Below, piece after piece: positions 1 through 7,057 of a stretch of 15,802 bases of DNA. Each line of letters starts with the position of its first letter. The stretch's first letter is position 1. This stretch comes from SIG710 sp045596925 (lineage in GTDB: Bacteria > Bacillota > Clostridia > Oscillospirales > CAG-272), in assembly GCA_045596925.1 (NCBI GenBank), contig JAZODH010000001.1, positions 1-15,802 on the forward strand. Reading direction: 5' to 3'. The notes under the pieces are model-generated. The model saw only the letters and a list, made by a program, of their open reading frames with translations. It did no database searches and was not told where the DNA came from. Made by a program: the position numbers and the translations under genes.

Positions 1-18
1 TTCAAAATGAAGGACTGA

Positions 19-50
19 GAAAAATCGGGGTGTTGCAGAGGCGACACCCC
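19..50 (-). terminator. Rho-independent terminator after thrC
   Basis: A perfect 7-bp GC-rich stem (27-33 paired with 44-50, GGGGTGT/ACACCCC) with a 10-nt loop lies 8 nt past the thrC stop. On the minus strand it is followed by GATTTTTC, a short U-run. It probably ends the lepB-to-thrC operon. On the plus strand the stem is followed by AACCTTTTT, so it could also stop transcription arriving from the left. Confidence 0.85.
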
Positions 51-57
51 AACCTTT

Positions 58-1539
58 TTACTTAATAAAATCGAGAACTCGGTCGGCCATGTCTGCAGGG
101 TCGCAAACGTCGGTGAAGCGAACCTGTCTTTCACCAAGACCGCGGAGAGGATATGCGATCTCCGTCTTTGAATAAGCGCTGAGAGCGTCCAGAGCATCAA
201 GAGGATCTGCGGGGGCTTTTTGACCGAGAGATTTATAAACGTCAGCCGCAAACTTGTAAGGACTTGCGGTAGAGTCAACAACGGTAACGAGTCCGTCACC
301 CGACTTTGCGGAATATTCCTCGGCGGCATTGACCGCAACGGCGGTATGTGTATCACAGAGATAGCCATACTTTTCAAATACGGTCTTGATGGTCTCGGCA
401 GTCTTTTCCTCGTCGGTGTAGAATCCGCTGAAAACAGCATCTATCTTAGCCTTCGTCTCGGCGTTGATAGTGTACTTGCCGTCCTTTGCAAGGGCGTTCA
501 TATATTCAATATTCTTTTCCGCGCCTGCGGCGAAGAACAGAAGTCTTTCAAGATTACTTGAAATGAGAATGTCCATGGAAGGAGACATTGTAAGGTGGAA
601 CTTGCGGTTTCTGTCGTAAGTGCCTGTCTCAAGGAAGTCTGTAAGTACGTTATTCTTGTTGGAAGCACAGATAAGACGGTTTATAGGCACACCCATTTCA
701 CGGGCAATGTATGCGGCGAAAATGTTGCCGAAGTTGCCGGTGGGAACACAGAAATTAATCTTGTCGCCCATCTTTATCTTGCCCATATTGATAAGGTCGC
801 AGTAAGCGGAAACGTAATAGACCACCTGAGGAACAAGTCTGCCCCAGTTGATGGAGTTCGCACTGGAGAAGAAATAGCCGCTGTCGTCCAACTTCTTTGC
901 AACGTCTGCGTCGCCGAAGATCTTCTTTACGTTGCTCTGTGCATCGTCAAAGTTGCCGTTGATAGCGCAAACGTTTACGTTGGAGCCTGTTTGTGTCGCC
1001 ATCTGAAGCTTCTGTACGCGGCTGACACCGTCAACGGGGTAGAACACCATCATCTTAATCTTGTCAATATCCTTGTAACCCTCAAGCGCCGCCTTGCCTG
1101 TGTCGCCCGAGGTGGCAACGAGGATAAGAGCCGTTCTTTCCTCGCCCGTCTTTTTCAGAGCGCGGGAGAGAAGTCTGGGCATGATCTGGAGCGCCATATC
1201 CTTGAACGCCGCCGTGGGACCGTGCCAAAGCTCAAGGGAGTAGAGATTGTCGTGTATATTTATAAGGGGAGCCGCGCCGCCCACAAAGGACTCTTCGCTG
1301 TAAGCCTCACGGCAGTCGCAAAGAAGCTCCTCGTAGGTGTAGTCTGTCAAAAACAGAGAAAGAATATAAGCGGCTCTTTCCGGATAGCTCTTTTCACAGA
1401 GAGCTTTAATGCCAGACTTGGTGAGTGAGGGCATGGAATCGGGAACAAAAAGTCCGCCGTCGTTTGCCAGACCCTGTTTTATAGCCTGAGCGGACTCGAT
1501 CTTTTCGGGATTTAACGTTCTTGTGCTTATGTACTTCAT
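58..1539 (-). CDS. thrC: Threonine synthase (PLP-dependent)
   Basis: This enzyme converts O-phospho-L-homoserine and water to L-threonine and phosphate, the last step of threonine biosynthesis in the cytoplasm. The 493-aa product has the family start (YISTR, then NDGGLFVP at about 26-33). The PLP-lysine motif HGPTAAFKDM is at 106-115 (Lys113), and the phosphate-binding ATSGDTGKAALEGY segment is at 142-155. GNFGNIFAAY further on is the second conserved block. The length fits the roughly 490-510-aa bacterial/fungal form rather than the shorter roughly 350-aa form. The start is supported by an AAAGGA box about 10 nt upstream. It is the last gene of the lepB operon, 25 nt after the dipeptidase gene, and is followed by a terminator. 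The usual partners hom and thrB are not nearby. Confidence 0.97.
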   Translation of the reverse strand: MKYISTRTLNPEKIESAQAIKQGLANDGGLFVPDSMPSLTKSGIKALCEKSYPERAAYILSLFLTDYTYEELLCDCREAYSEESFVGGAAPLINIHDNLYSLELWHGPTAAFKDMALQIMPRLLSRALKKTGEERTALILVATSGDTGKAALEGYKDIDKIKMMVFYPVDGVSRVQKLQMATQTGSNVNVCAINGNFDDAQSNVKKIFGDADVAKKLDDSGYFFSSANSINWGRLVPQVVYYVSAYCDLINMGKIKMGDKINFCVPTGNFGNIFAAYIAREMGVPINRLICASNKNNVLTDFLETGTYDRNRKFHLTMSPSMDILISSNLERLLFFAAGAEKNIEYMNALAKDGKYTINAETKAKIDAVFSGFYTDEEKTAETIKTVFEKYGYLCDTHTAVAVNAAEEYSAKSGDGLVTVVDSTASPYKFAADVYKSLGQKAPADPLDALDALSAYSKTEIAYPLRGLGERQVRFTDVCDPADMADRVLDFIK

Positions 1540-1564
1540 TTTTTATATGTCCTTTCGGGGTAAA

Positions 1565-2476
1565 TTATTTCAGATGTTTTTTAAAAAAGCCGTAGGCGTT
1601 TTTATAGAAAATTTTGTCTGCCGACGCCGTGCCGTGCTCGAACTCAACTCGGCGGTAAAGATCGGGAATACTCTGTATTCCATCGATCCCTTTGGGCATG
1701 CCTGCGCCGTCAAAATCCGCACCGATACAGAGAATATCCTCTCCGCCAAGGGACAAATAGTGATTTATATGCCTCATTATATCGTCTGTATCACAAAGCC
1801 CCTTTGCTTTATCCGACAGATGATAAGCACAGAAGCTCAGGCCTACTATGCCGCCCGAACTTTTCAGCATCTCAAACTGATAATCTCTCAGATTTCTCGG
1901 GTGATTTCTTACGGAATAAGCGCATGAGTGAGACGCTATAACGGGCATTTTTGCCCTCTCTGCAAGTTCGAATATCTCCTTTGCGGTCTGCTCGGAGGAG
2001 TGGGAAATATCGGGAATCATTCCTCTCGCAAGAAAAGCGGAAACAGTCGATTTTCCAAACTCGGTCAGTCCCATGTCCGTGTCAAAAGCGCCTCCGATTA
2101 TCGTTTCGCCCGCCCAAACGGGGATGATAACGCGCACACCGCAGTCATAGAGAAAATCAATTCTTGACAGATCGGAGCAAAGTATCCTTGCGTCTTCCAC
2201 AGCCCATATGTATGAAAAATCTTTTTTGTCAAGCTCGCTGCCGCTTTTGATCTGATTGATTCCTTTTTCTTTTTTGTGATATTCAACTATCTGCTTAAAT
2301 TCCTCAAAGCATTCCTCGTCACTTCCGTCCTCACGGCTGAAAATCGCCATTATCTGGGTGTATTTGTTGATCTCGCCCAAACGGTCAAGAGAAATATGCC
2401 CGTCATTTAAGGAAAGGGAAGTGCGCTTAAAAAACGTTTCCGTGGCAGTATCGCAATGCAAGTCGAAGTACTTCAT
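1565..2476 (-). CDS. Membrane dipeptidase homologue (peptidase M19, renal dipeptidase family)
   Basis: This is a 303-aa zinc-dependent dipeptidase-type enzyme. M19 members cleave dipeptides, often with a C-terminal D-residue. Candidate metal ligands are all present: H7 and D9 in DLHCD, E94 in WAVEDA, H159 in DISHSS and H183 in ASHS. The ASHSCAYSVRNHPRNL block (181-196) and GADFDG (252-257) are also typical. Residues run to the family's C-terminal region, so it looks intact but compact, as in other Firmicutes. No signal peptide or membrane segment is visible despite the family name, so it is probably cytoplasmic. The start ATG lies 2 nt after the yraN stop, with GGAG about 12 nt upstream. It may recycle D-amino-acid dipeptides; the substrate is not determinable here. 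Confidence 0.93.
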   Translation of the reverse strand: MKYFDLHCDTATETFFKRTSLSLNDGHISLDRLGEINKYTQIMAIFSREDGSDEECFEEFKQIVEYHKKEKGINQIKSGSELDKKDFSYIWAVEDARILCSDLSRIDFLYDCGVRVIIPVWAGETIIGGAFDTDMGLTEFGKSTVSAFLARGMIPDISHSSEQTAKEIFELAERAKMPVIASHSCAYSVRNHPRNLRDYQFEMLKSSGGIVGLSFCAYHLSDKAKGLCDTDDIMRHINHYLSLGGEDILCIGADFDGAGMPKGIDGIQSIPDLYRRVEFEHGTASADKIFYKNAYGFFKKHLK

Positions 2477-2478
2477 TT

Positions 2479-2865
2479 TCAGCTTCTGCTCCTTTGCATA
2501 AATGCGTTTCTGATGTAAGTCATTTTCTTAAATGCGCCGTCGGTGTCAAGGTATACCTCGACCACGTCCATTCTCGGCTTCTTATTTATGTTATGCTTTA
2601 AAAGATAGATTTTTGCCGCGGACAGAAGTCTTTCCTGCTTTGCTTGGTTTACCGCCGAGCGCGGAGCACCGTATTTCAGAGCGGTCTTGCTGTCGGTTCG
2701 GGTCTTGACCTCAACAAAAGCCACTGATTCAAAATTTTCAACTATCAGATCGGTTTCAAGATGTCCCGTGCGATAGTTGCGGTGAAGAACCGTATAGCCG
2801 TTTGCTTCAAAAAATTCTGCGGCAATATTCTCACCCGTTTTTCCGTTTTTATGATTTATCATCAT
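2479..2865 (-). CDS. yraN: YraN/UPF0102 family protein (endonuclease-like fold)
   Basis: This is a 128-aa protein of the YraN (UPF0102) family, which has a restriction-endonuclease-like fold; its cellular role is not settled. The visible signature is GENIAAEFFEANGYTVLHRN (11-30), then an acidic pair E37/D39 in HLETDLI and FVEVKTR (50-56). These correspond to the usual GEIDLI...FVEVKTR nuclease-like core, with GEI replaced by HLET. I chose the ATG at 2865, which overlaps the rnhB 3' end by 17 nt. The frame stays open to 2994, but the 43 extra residues are only the rnhB sequence read in another frame and have no family similarity. There is an adjacent ATG at 2862, and no strong ribosome binding site at either start, so translation is probably coupled to rnhB. 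The position after rnhB is the usual one in Firmicutes. Confidence 0.9.
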   Translation of the reverse strand: MMINHKNGKTGENIAAEFFEANGYTVLHRNYRTGHLETDLIVENFESVAFVEVKTRTDSKTALKYGAPRSAVNQAKQERLLSAAKIYLLKHNINKKPRMDVVEVYLDTDGAFKKMTYIRNAFMQRSRS

Positions 2866-3460
2866 TGTCAAGGAATCGAATAAATTTCTTGCGATGGATA
2901 GGGGAAGGGCCGTATTGACGCAGAGCGTCCATGTGAACCTTTGTGCCGTAGCCCTTGTGCTTTGCAATTCCGTATTGAGGATATTCGCGGTCAAGGTCGA
3001 TGCAGATTCTATCTCGCGCCACCTTTGCTAAAATCGATGCCGCCGCGATGCTCATAGAGGTTGCGTCGCCTTTGATAACAGCCGCAGAGTCTATTTGAAA
3101 ATCGCGGTTGATATTTCCGTCAATAAGTGCAAAATCAGCCTTTATTGCAAGTCCGTCAATGGCACGGCGCATGGAAAGAAGATACGCATCAAGAATGTAT
3201 GTTGAATCAATTTCTTCAAACGAAGCCGAGGCTATGCAGTATGCAAGCGCCTTTTCTTTTATTACGTCAAAAAGCTTTTCGCGTTTTTTCTCTGTCAGCT
3301 TTTTCGAGTCATTGAGCCCCTCTATTTCAAGGTCAAGAGGGAGAATACAAGCCGCTGCAAACACGGGACCGCACAAGGGGCCTCGTCCTGCCTCGTCAAT
3401 TCCGCAGATGTATTTATAGCCTTTTTCAAGATAGTCTTTTTCAAGAGAATAGTCCGGCAT
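2849..3460 (-). CDS. rnhB: Ribonuclease HII
   Basis: This nuclease removes ribonucleotides from DNA and RNA in RNA/DNA hybrids. The 203-aa protein has the diagnostic ICGIDEAGRGPLCGPVFAAA block (18-37), including the catalytic pair D22/E23. It also has LNDSKKLTEKKRE (49-61), the third acidic residue D114 in LIDG, and VIKGDATSMSIAAASILAKV (128-147) with D132. The IAKHKGYGTKVHM segment (165-177) and GPSPIHRKKF (184-193) complete the family. Length is usual for the bacterial form. It starts 1 nt after the rbgA stop, with AAAGGTG upstream, and its 3' end overlaps yraN. Confidence 0.97.
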   Translation of the reverse strand: MPDYSLEKDYLEKGYKYICGIDEAGRGPLCGPVFAAACILPLDLEIEGLNDSKKLTEKKREKLFDVIKEKALAYCIASASFEEIDSTYILDAYLLSMRRAIDGLAIKADFALIDGNINRDFQIDSAAVIKGDATSMSIAAASILAKVARDRICIDLDREYPQYGIAKHKGYGTKVHMDALRQYGPSPIHRKKFIRFLDNDDKS

Positions 3461-3461
3461 T

Positions 3462-4328
3462 TCAGTTCACCTTTTCGATAGTTATTCTTCCTACTTTTCC
3501 GTTACGGAACTCCTCAAGAAGCATATTTGAGGTTCTTTCTTCGTTTATCTCACCACCCGAAATGAGAAATCCTCTCTTTTTGCCGATGATGAGAAACATA
3601 TCGTAGTCGGAGCAGGCCTCGTACTGTGCAAGGTCGCCCAGCTTGTATCGCTCGGAAAGGAGAGCAGGGTACATTTCTCTCATTCTGTTCACCAGCGCCA
3701 GGGCGATAGCCTCGATTTCAAGGATCGTGTCCTTTATTGCGCCCGTGATCGCAAGGTTTTCCGCCACTGTTCTGTCGTCAAACTTGGGCCAGAGGACACC
3801 GGGCATATCGAGCAGGTCGATTCCGATCGAGGTAGTTACCCATTGTTTGTTCAAGGTGACGCCCGGACGGTTTTCGACCTTGGCTTTTTTGTTGCCGCTT
3901 ATGCGGTTGATAAGTGAGGATTTGCCCACGTTGGGGATTCCCACCACCATGGCCTTTAGCTTTCTGCCTGCCATGCCTTTTTCCTCGTAGCGACGGAGCT
4001 TTTCAGAAAGAAGCTCGCGAATAGCGGGGGCTATTTTGTTGATGCCTTCGCCCGTTACGCAGTCGGTGGCGATGCAGATTCTGTTGTTCTGCGTATATTT
4101 TTTCACAAACGCTTGAGTTTTCTCGGGATCGGCCAAGGACGCCTTGTTTAAAAGCGTGATAACAGGCTTGTTTTCCACCAGCTTCATGATCTCGGGGTTG
4201 TGAGAGCTGTAGGGAATACGGGCATCAATTATTTCGATGACTGCGTCCACCAGCTTTATGTTTTCCGCCATCAGACGGCGGGTCTTCGCCATGTGGCCGG
4301 GGAACCACTGTATAATTTCGGTTGGCAT
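3462..4328 (-). CDS. rbgA: Ribosome biogenesis GTPase RbgA/YlqF
   Basis: This is a circularly permuted GTPase that promotes late assembly of the 50S ribosomal subunit. The 288-aa product opens with IQWFPGHMAKTRR (6-18), the family hallmark. The motifs come in permuted order: G4 at 61-64, G1/P-loop GIPNVGKSS (130-138), G2 in RPGVT (154-158) and G3 DMPG (174-177). These are followed by VLWPKF and the C-terminal RNA-binding-type domain with KRGFLISGG. An oddity is that G4 reads NKAS where NKAD or NKSD is usual, so the guanine-contacting Asp is a Ser. A GAGGT ribosome binding site lies 5 nt before the ATG. It sits 19 nt after lepB, in the common lepB-rbgA-rnhB order. Confidence 0.96.
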   Translation of the reverse strand: MPTEIIQWFPGHMAKTRRLMAENIKLVDAVIEIIDARIPYSSHNPEIMKLVENKPVITLLNKASLADPEKTQAFVKKYTQNNRICIATDCVTGEGINKIAPAIRELLSEKLRRYEEKGMAGRKLKAMVVGIPNVGKSSLINRISGNKKAKVENRPGVTLNKQWVTTSIGIDLLDMPGVLWPKFDDRTVAENLAITGAIKDTILEIEAIALALVNRMREMYPALLSERYKLGDLAQYEACSDYDMFLIIGKKRGFLISGGEINEERTSNMLLEEFRNGKVGRITIEKVN

Positions 4329-4347
4329 TATTTACCTCAAATTTAAC

Positions 4348-4962
4348 TTAATTTACGGAAGGCAGCTTTCCCATTTTACTGAAAGGAGTGAGACGGAAAA
4401 CAGCTTTTCCAAGTATTCTGCGCTCGTCAACAAGCCCGATACGGCTGTCGCGGCTGTCAAGGGAGTTGTTTCTGTTGTCACCCATGAGGAAGACCTGACC
4501 CTCGGGAACTTCAACGGTCATTATATTGTTTTCGTCTACGTAATCCGACGTGACCGTGGGACGCGTGGGATCCAGATATCTGTATTCAGATTCATCAACT
4601 ATACGTTCCGTACCGTCAACATCGGTTATTTTCAGCGTCCACGTGCTGAAATCAATCGTTACCGTTTGTCCTTCGGTAGCGATAACGCGCTTTACCACAA
4701 GCTTGTCGAGGCCGTATGGCTTTTCGGGAGTGGATGTCTCATGAAATACCACGATATCGCCGTACTTAGGCTCAAAACCAAGCTCCGTCACAACAAGCAT
4801 CTCGCCGTGAGTAAGAGTATTGTTCATTGAAGGACCGTCTACCGCACAAAGTCTTGCAACAAAGGAATATGCAAGAAGCACGATGCAGGCGGCGATGACA
4901 AAGGTCTCAATATATTCGTAAACGATCTTTGCAACAGACGGAGTCTTTGAATTATCACTCAT
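4348..4962 (-). CDS. lepB: Signal peptidase I
   Basis: This membrane serine protease (family S26) removes signal peptides from secreted proteins. The 204-aa protein has one N-terminal transmembrane segment (about 17-39) and an extracellular catalytic domain. The nucleophile is Ser45 in DGPSMNNTL and the general base is Lys91 in LVVKRVIATEGQ. Box E, MGDNRNNSLDSRDSRIG (160-176), is complete. It is the first gene of the six-gene operon. The sigma-A promoter at 5001-5029 lies about 40 nt upstream, and an AAAGGA box is 10 nt before the ATG. The nearby dockerin and other exported proteins are plausible substrates, by inference only. Confidence 0.97.
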   Translation of the reverse strand: MSDNSKTPSVAKIVYEYIETFVIAACIVLLAYSFVARLCAVDGPSMNNTLTHGEMLVVTELGFEPKYGDIVVFHETSTPEKPYGLDKLVVKRVIATEGQTVTIDFSTWTLKITDVDGTERIVDESEYRYLDPTRPTVTSDYVDENNIMTVEVPEGQVFLMGDNRNNSLDSRDSRIGLVDERRILGKAVFRLTPFSKMGKLPSVN

Positions 4963-5000
4963 TTGAAAGCTTTCCTTTCTTACGCGATTTAAACCCTATC

Positions 5001-5029
5001 ATTATATCACTTTTGTGGCAAAAGGTCAA
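5001..5029 (-). promoter_or_regulatory. Sigma-A promoter of the lepB operon
   Basis: On the minus strand TTGACC (5024-5029) and a perfect TATAAT (5001-5006) are separated by exactly 17 nt. The expected start of transcription is near 4994, about 32 nt before lepB. This is the best promoter match in the window and would drive all six genes to thrC. Confidence 0.85.
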
Positions 5030-5047
5030 TAAATATCTTGTTTTTTA

Positions 5048-5857
5048 TTAAAATTTGAACTTATCTCTGTATTCTGTAGGGTAGAAGCCCGTTCTTTCGT
5101 TAAAAAAACGGCTGAAATAGCTGGAATTTGAAAATCCGAGACGTTGAGCAACTCTTGCAATAGACGAATCGGAATTAACGAGAAGCTTTTTCGCTTTGAC
5201 TATCCGCAGATAGATCATGTATTCCTTTGGCGTCATACCGCAAATCTCCACAAATCCCGATCTGAGACGTGCAGGCTCAACGCCGACTGTTTTTGCCACC
5301 TCGGAAACGGTTAGATCCCGGCGGCTGAAATTCTGCGCTATGTATTTCTCTGCTTGATGACAAAATTCAACCGTCGAATCAGGCACGAACATACTTCGTA
5401 TCTGCTTTTGGATCATCGCTATGAAGCTGTAGAGACACGCCATGTTCTCGGTGGCGTGCCGAGCCTCGCAATTTGAGTGTTTCTTGACCATTTTCGCAAG
5501 AAGTGCTTCGCATTTTTCAGCGTCCGCCATTTCAATAACGAAGGGTTCTATGCCGTAATCGCGTACAGTATCGAAATTTATCAGATAATTGTCACCGTTC
5601 TCAACTGTGTCAACTATATAAGAGCTGCCCTTGGGGAGATAAATGACTTCTCCGGACAAAAGTTCGAAAATCTCCTCGCCCACATGATATTCCGACTTGC
5701 CCGTAATCTTATAGACAAGACCGTGAAAAGGCCTATCAACGTATTTTGGCAGGGAAGCCCTTTTCTTTGCGAGCATCAGATAGACATCGGTCATTTCGGT
5801 TATTCCCATGACCGTGTCTTTGAATTTCTTCAGGTTATCGTAATTTGTTGATGTCAT
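5048..5857 (-). CDS. AraC-family transcriptional regulator with N-terminal cupin-like domain
   Basis: This is a 269-aa DNA-binding regulator. The C-terminal third (about 165-269) carries the two helix-turn-helix units of the AraC family: LTVSEVAKTVGVEPARLRSG (182-201) and SIARVAQRLGFSNSSYFSRF (232-251). The closing FNERTGFYPTEYR is the classical C-terminal signature. The N-terminal part (about 40-97) has the strand pattern of an AraC ligand-binding cupin (FELLSGEVIYLPKGSSYIVD). The ligand is unknown, but this type often senses sugars. Its ATG overlaps the stop of the upstream RNA methyltransferase gene (ATGA). No good ribosome binding site precedes it, so translation is probably coupled. Its targets cannot be read from this window. 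Confidence 0.92.
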   Translation of the reverse strand: MTSTNYDNLKKFKDTVMGITEMTDVYLMLAKKRASLPKYVDRPFHGLVYKITGKSEYHVGEEIFELLSGEVIYLPKGSSYIVDTVENGDNYLINFDTVRDYGIEPFVIEMADAEKCEALLAKMVKKHSNCEARHATENMACLYSFIAMIQKQIRSMFVPDSTVEFCHQAEKYIAQNFSRRDLTVSEVAKTVGVEPARLRSGFVEICGMTPKEYMIYLRIVKAKKLLVNSDSSIARVAQRLGFSNSSYFSRFFNERTGFYPTEYRDKFKF

Positions 5858-6624
5858 TTCAAATTCTGCCTCATGACCTCGAAAGCAATAACTGCGGAAG
5901 CGGACGCCGCCGACAGGGAAGCGCCGAAGTCTCTTCCGTAATCGATCCTCACTATTTTATTGGAATTTTCTAAAACAAACTTGGAATTTCCTCTTTTTTC
6001 ACCGCCGACTATCATAAGAAGGGGTTTTTTAAGTTCTGCCGTGTACAGAGACACGGAATTTGGCAGATCGGCGCAAAAAATATTGTAATTTTTCTGTCTG
6101 AAAACCGAGATCAGATTTTCCGGTGTTGAGGTATACATATCTATCAGCTCGGATGCACCTGCAGAAGCTCTTGCAACGACTCCCGCCGCGCCCATCCAGT
6201 TTCTTTCGGGGAGAATTACTCCGTTCACGCCCGCCGCATAAAGAGAGCGCAGGGAATAGCCGAAATTGTAAGGGTCTTCAATGCCTTCGAGCATAAAATA
6301 AACGCCGTTGTCGACAACACATTCAGGAGTAAGCTCCTTCAAAGTTCTTTCGGTGCAGAATGCAATAACTCCGCCGTGAGATGAGCCGATAGTGTATTTT
6401 TCTATCTCTTCGAGAGGGACGGTTTCAAGCTCGAATCCAAATTCTTCGGACTTGTGTCGGAGGAAATCAAATTCTCGTCTCTTGGACAAGACTTTGTCTT
6501 CATTATACAAAATTTTGATTATTTTTCTGTCATTGTCGCAGGTACAGTTCAAAAGGGAAGATATGGATGTCATACCTTCAAAAATATTTGACGGTGCAAA
6601 TTTTTCGGCTTCTTTTTTTATCAT
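5854..6624 (-). CDS. SpoU/TrmH-family RNA 2'-O-methyltransferase-like protein
   Basis: This is a probable SAM-dependent, knotted (SPOUT) RNA ribose methyltransferase of 256 aa. An N-terminal substrate-binding region (1-95) is followed by the SpoU catalytic domain. Motif 1 is LEGIEDPYNFGYSLRS (112-127), with the expected N120 and the catalytic-type R126. Motif 2 is MIVGGEKRGNSK (204-215), with E209. Motif 3 is degenerate: where the family usually has SLNVS, this protein has ASLSAASASA (235-244), with the Asn replaced by Ser. The modified nucleotide is not predictable. GAGGT lies 7 nt before the ATG. It is divergent from spoIIID and overlaps the AraC gene by 4 nt. Confidence 0.88.
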   Translation of the reverse strand: MIKKEAEKFAPSNIFEGMTSISSLLNCTCDNDRKIIKILYNEDKVLSKRREFDFLRHKSEEFGFELETVPLEEIEKYTIGSSHGGVIAFCTERTLKELTPECVVDNGVYFMLEGIEDPYNFGYSLRSLYAAGVNGVILPERNWMGAAGVVARASAGASELIDMYTSTPENLISVFRQKNYNIFCADLPNSVSLYTAELKKPLLMIVGGEKRGNSKFVLENSNKIVRIDYGRDFGASLSAASASAVIAFEVMRQNLK

Positions 6625-6635
6625 AGCGTTGACCT

Positions 6636-6667
6636 CGGATATAAATCATGATTTTTTATCATATATT
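6636..6667 (+). promoter_or_regulatory. Possible sigma-E-type promoter of spoIIID
   Basis: A CATATATT at 6660-6667 resembles the sigma-E -10 box (CATACAnT), and an upstream GGATATA (6637-6643) resembles its ATATT-type -35 box. The spacing of 16 is slightly long. In Bacillus spoIIID is transcribed by sigma-E, which makes this plausible but unproven. A perfect 12-bp palindrome, AAATCATGATTT (6643-6654), lies between the two boxes. Confidence 0.35.
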
Positions 6668-6694
6668 GGCGTAATCCAATAAATGAGGTACGCC

Positions 6695-6961
6695 ATGAAC
6701 AGATCTAAGACCAGATGTGAAATAATCGGAGAGTACATAGTAAAAACGGGGACGACAGTAAGAGATGCGGCAAAAGAGTTCGGGATAAGCAAAAGCACGG
6801 TCCACAAGGACGTGACGGGTATGCTTAAAACAAAAAACGTTGCGTTGTACGAATCTGTAAGAGAAATCCTTGATAAGCACAAGGAAGAAAGACATATCAG
6901 AGGCGGAGAAGCGACGCGCCAGAAGTATCTGGCGTGCCGAGGGAAGGACATCCATAGATAG
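6695..6961 (+). CDS. spoIIID: Sporulation transcriptional regulator SpoIIID
   Basis: This is a small DNA-binding protein that switches mother-cell gene expression between the sigma-E and sigma-K phases of sporulation. The 88-aa product has the conserved GEYIVKTGTTVRDAAKEFG (12-30), then the helix-turn-helix ISKSTVHKDV (31-40), and the basic C-terminal region HKEERHIRGGEATRQKY (62-78). I chose the ATG at 6695: it has TGAGGT 5 nt upstream, and its N-terminus matches the family in length. The in-frame ATG at 6683 has no ribosome binding site and lies at the edge of that Shine-Dalgarno sequence. The gene is monocistronic and divergent from the RNA methyltransferase gene. Its presence implies that the host forms endospores or descends from a spore former. 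Confidence 0.95.
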   Translation: MNRSKTRCEIIGEYIVKTGTTVRDAAKEFGISKSTVHKDVTGMLKTKNVALYESVREILDKHKEERHIRGGEATRQKYLACRGKDIHR

Positions 6962-6988
6962 ATCAACCCCGATTTAAATACACGTCTC

Positions 6989-7016
6989 ATTATACAAAAT
7001 GCAAATTTTGTATAAT
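6989..7016. repeat. Perfect 12-bp inverted repeat with GCAA loop
   Basis: ATTATACAAAAT (6989-7000) and ATTTTGTATAAT (7005-7016) are exact reverse complements around a GCAA loop. The element sits between the convergent 3' ends of spoIIID and the unknown two-membrane-segment gene. Neither side has a U-run and the stem is A/T-rich, so it is not a standard terminator. As RNA on the plus strand it would carry a GNRA-type tetraloop; as DNA it could be a protein-binding site. Confidence 0.7.
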
Positions 7017-7057
7017 ATAGGGAACGGGTTCAGGGGTGGACGGCATTGTATGTACGA

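Noticed and set aside
595..1428. Long open frame on plus opposite thrC (277 codons)
   Set aside because: Threonine synthase on minus has full family motifs across the same bases; the plus-strand translation has no recognisable domain.
2866..2994. N-terminal extension of the YraN-like gene
   Set aside because: The extra residues are rnhB read in another frame and show no similarity to the family.
6502..6517. Second copy of ATTATACAAAAT, also found in the 6989-7016 palindrome
   Set aside because: It lies within coding sequence of the RNA methyltransferase and is fully explained by the codons for an IKILYN segment; the second arm is missing.
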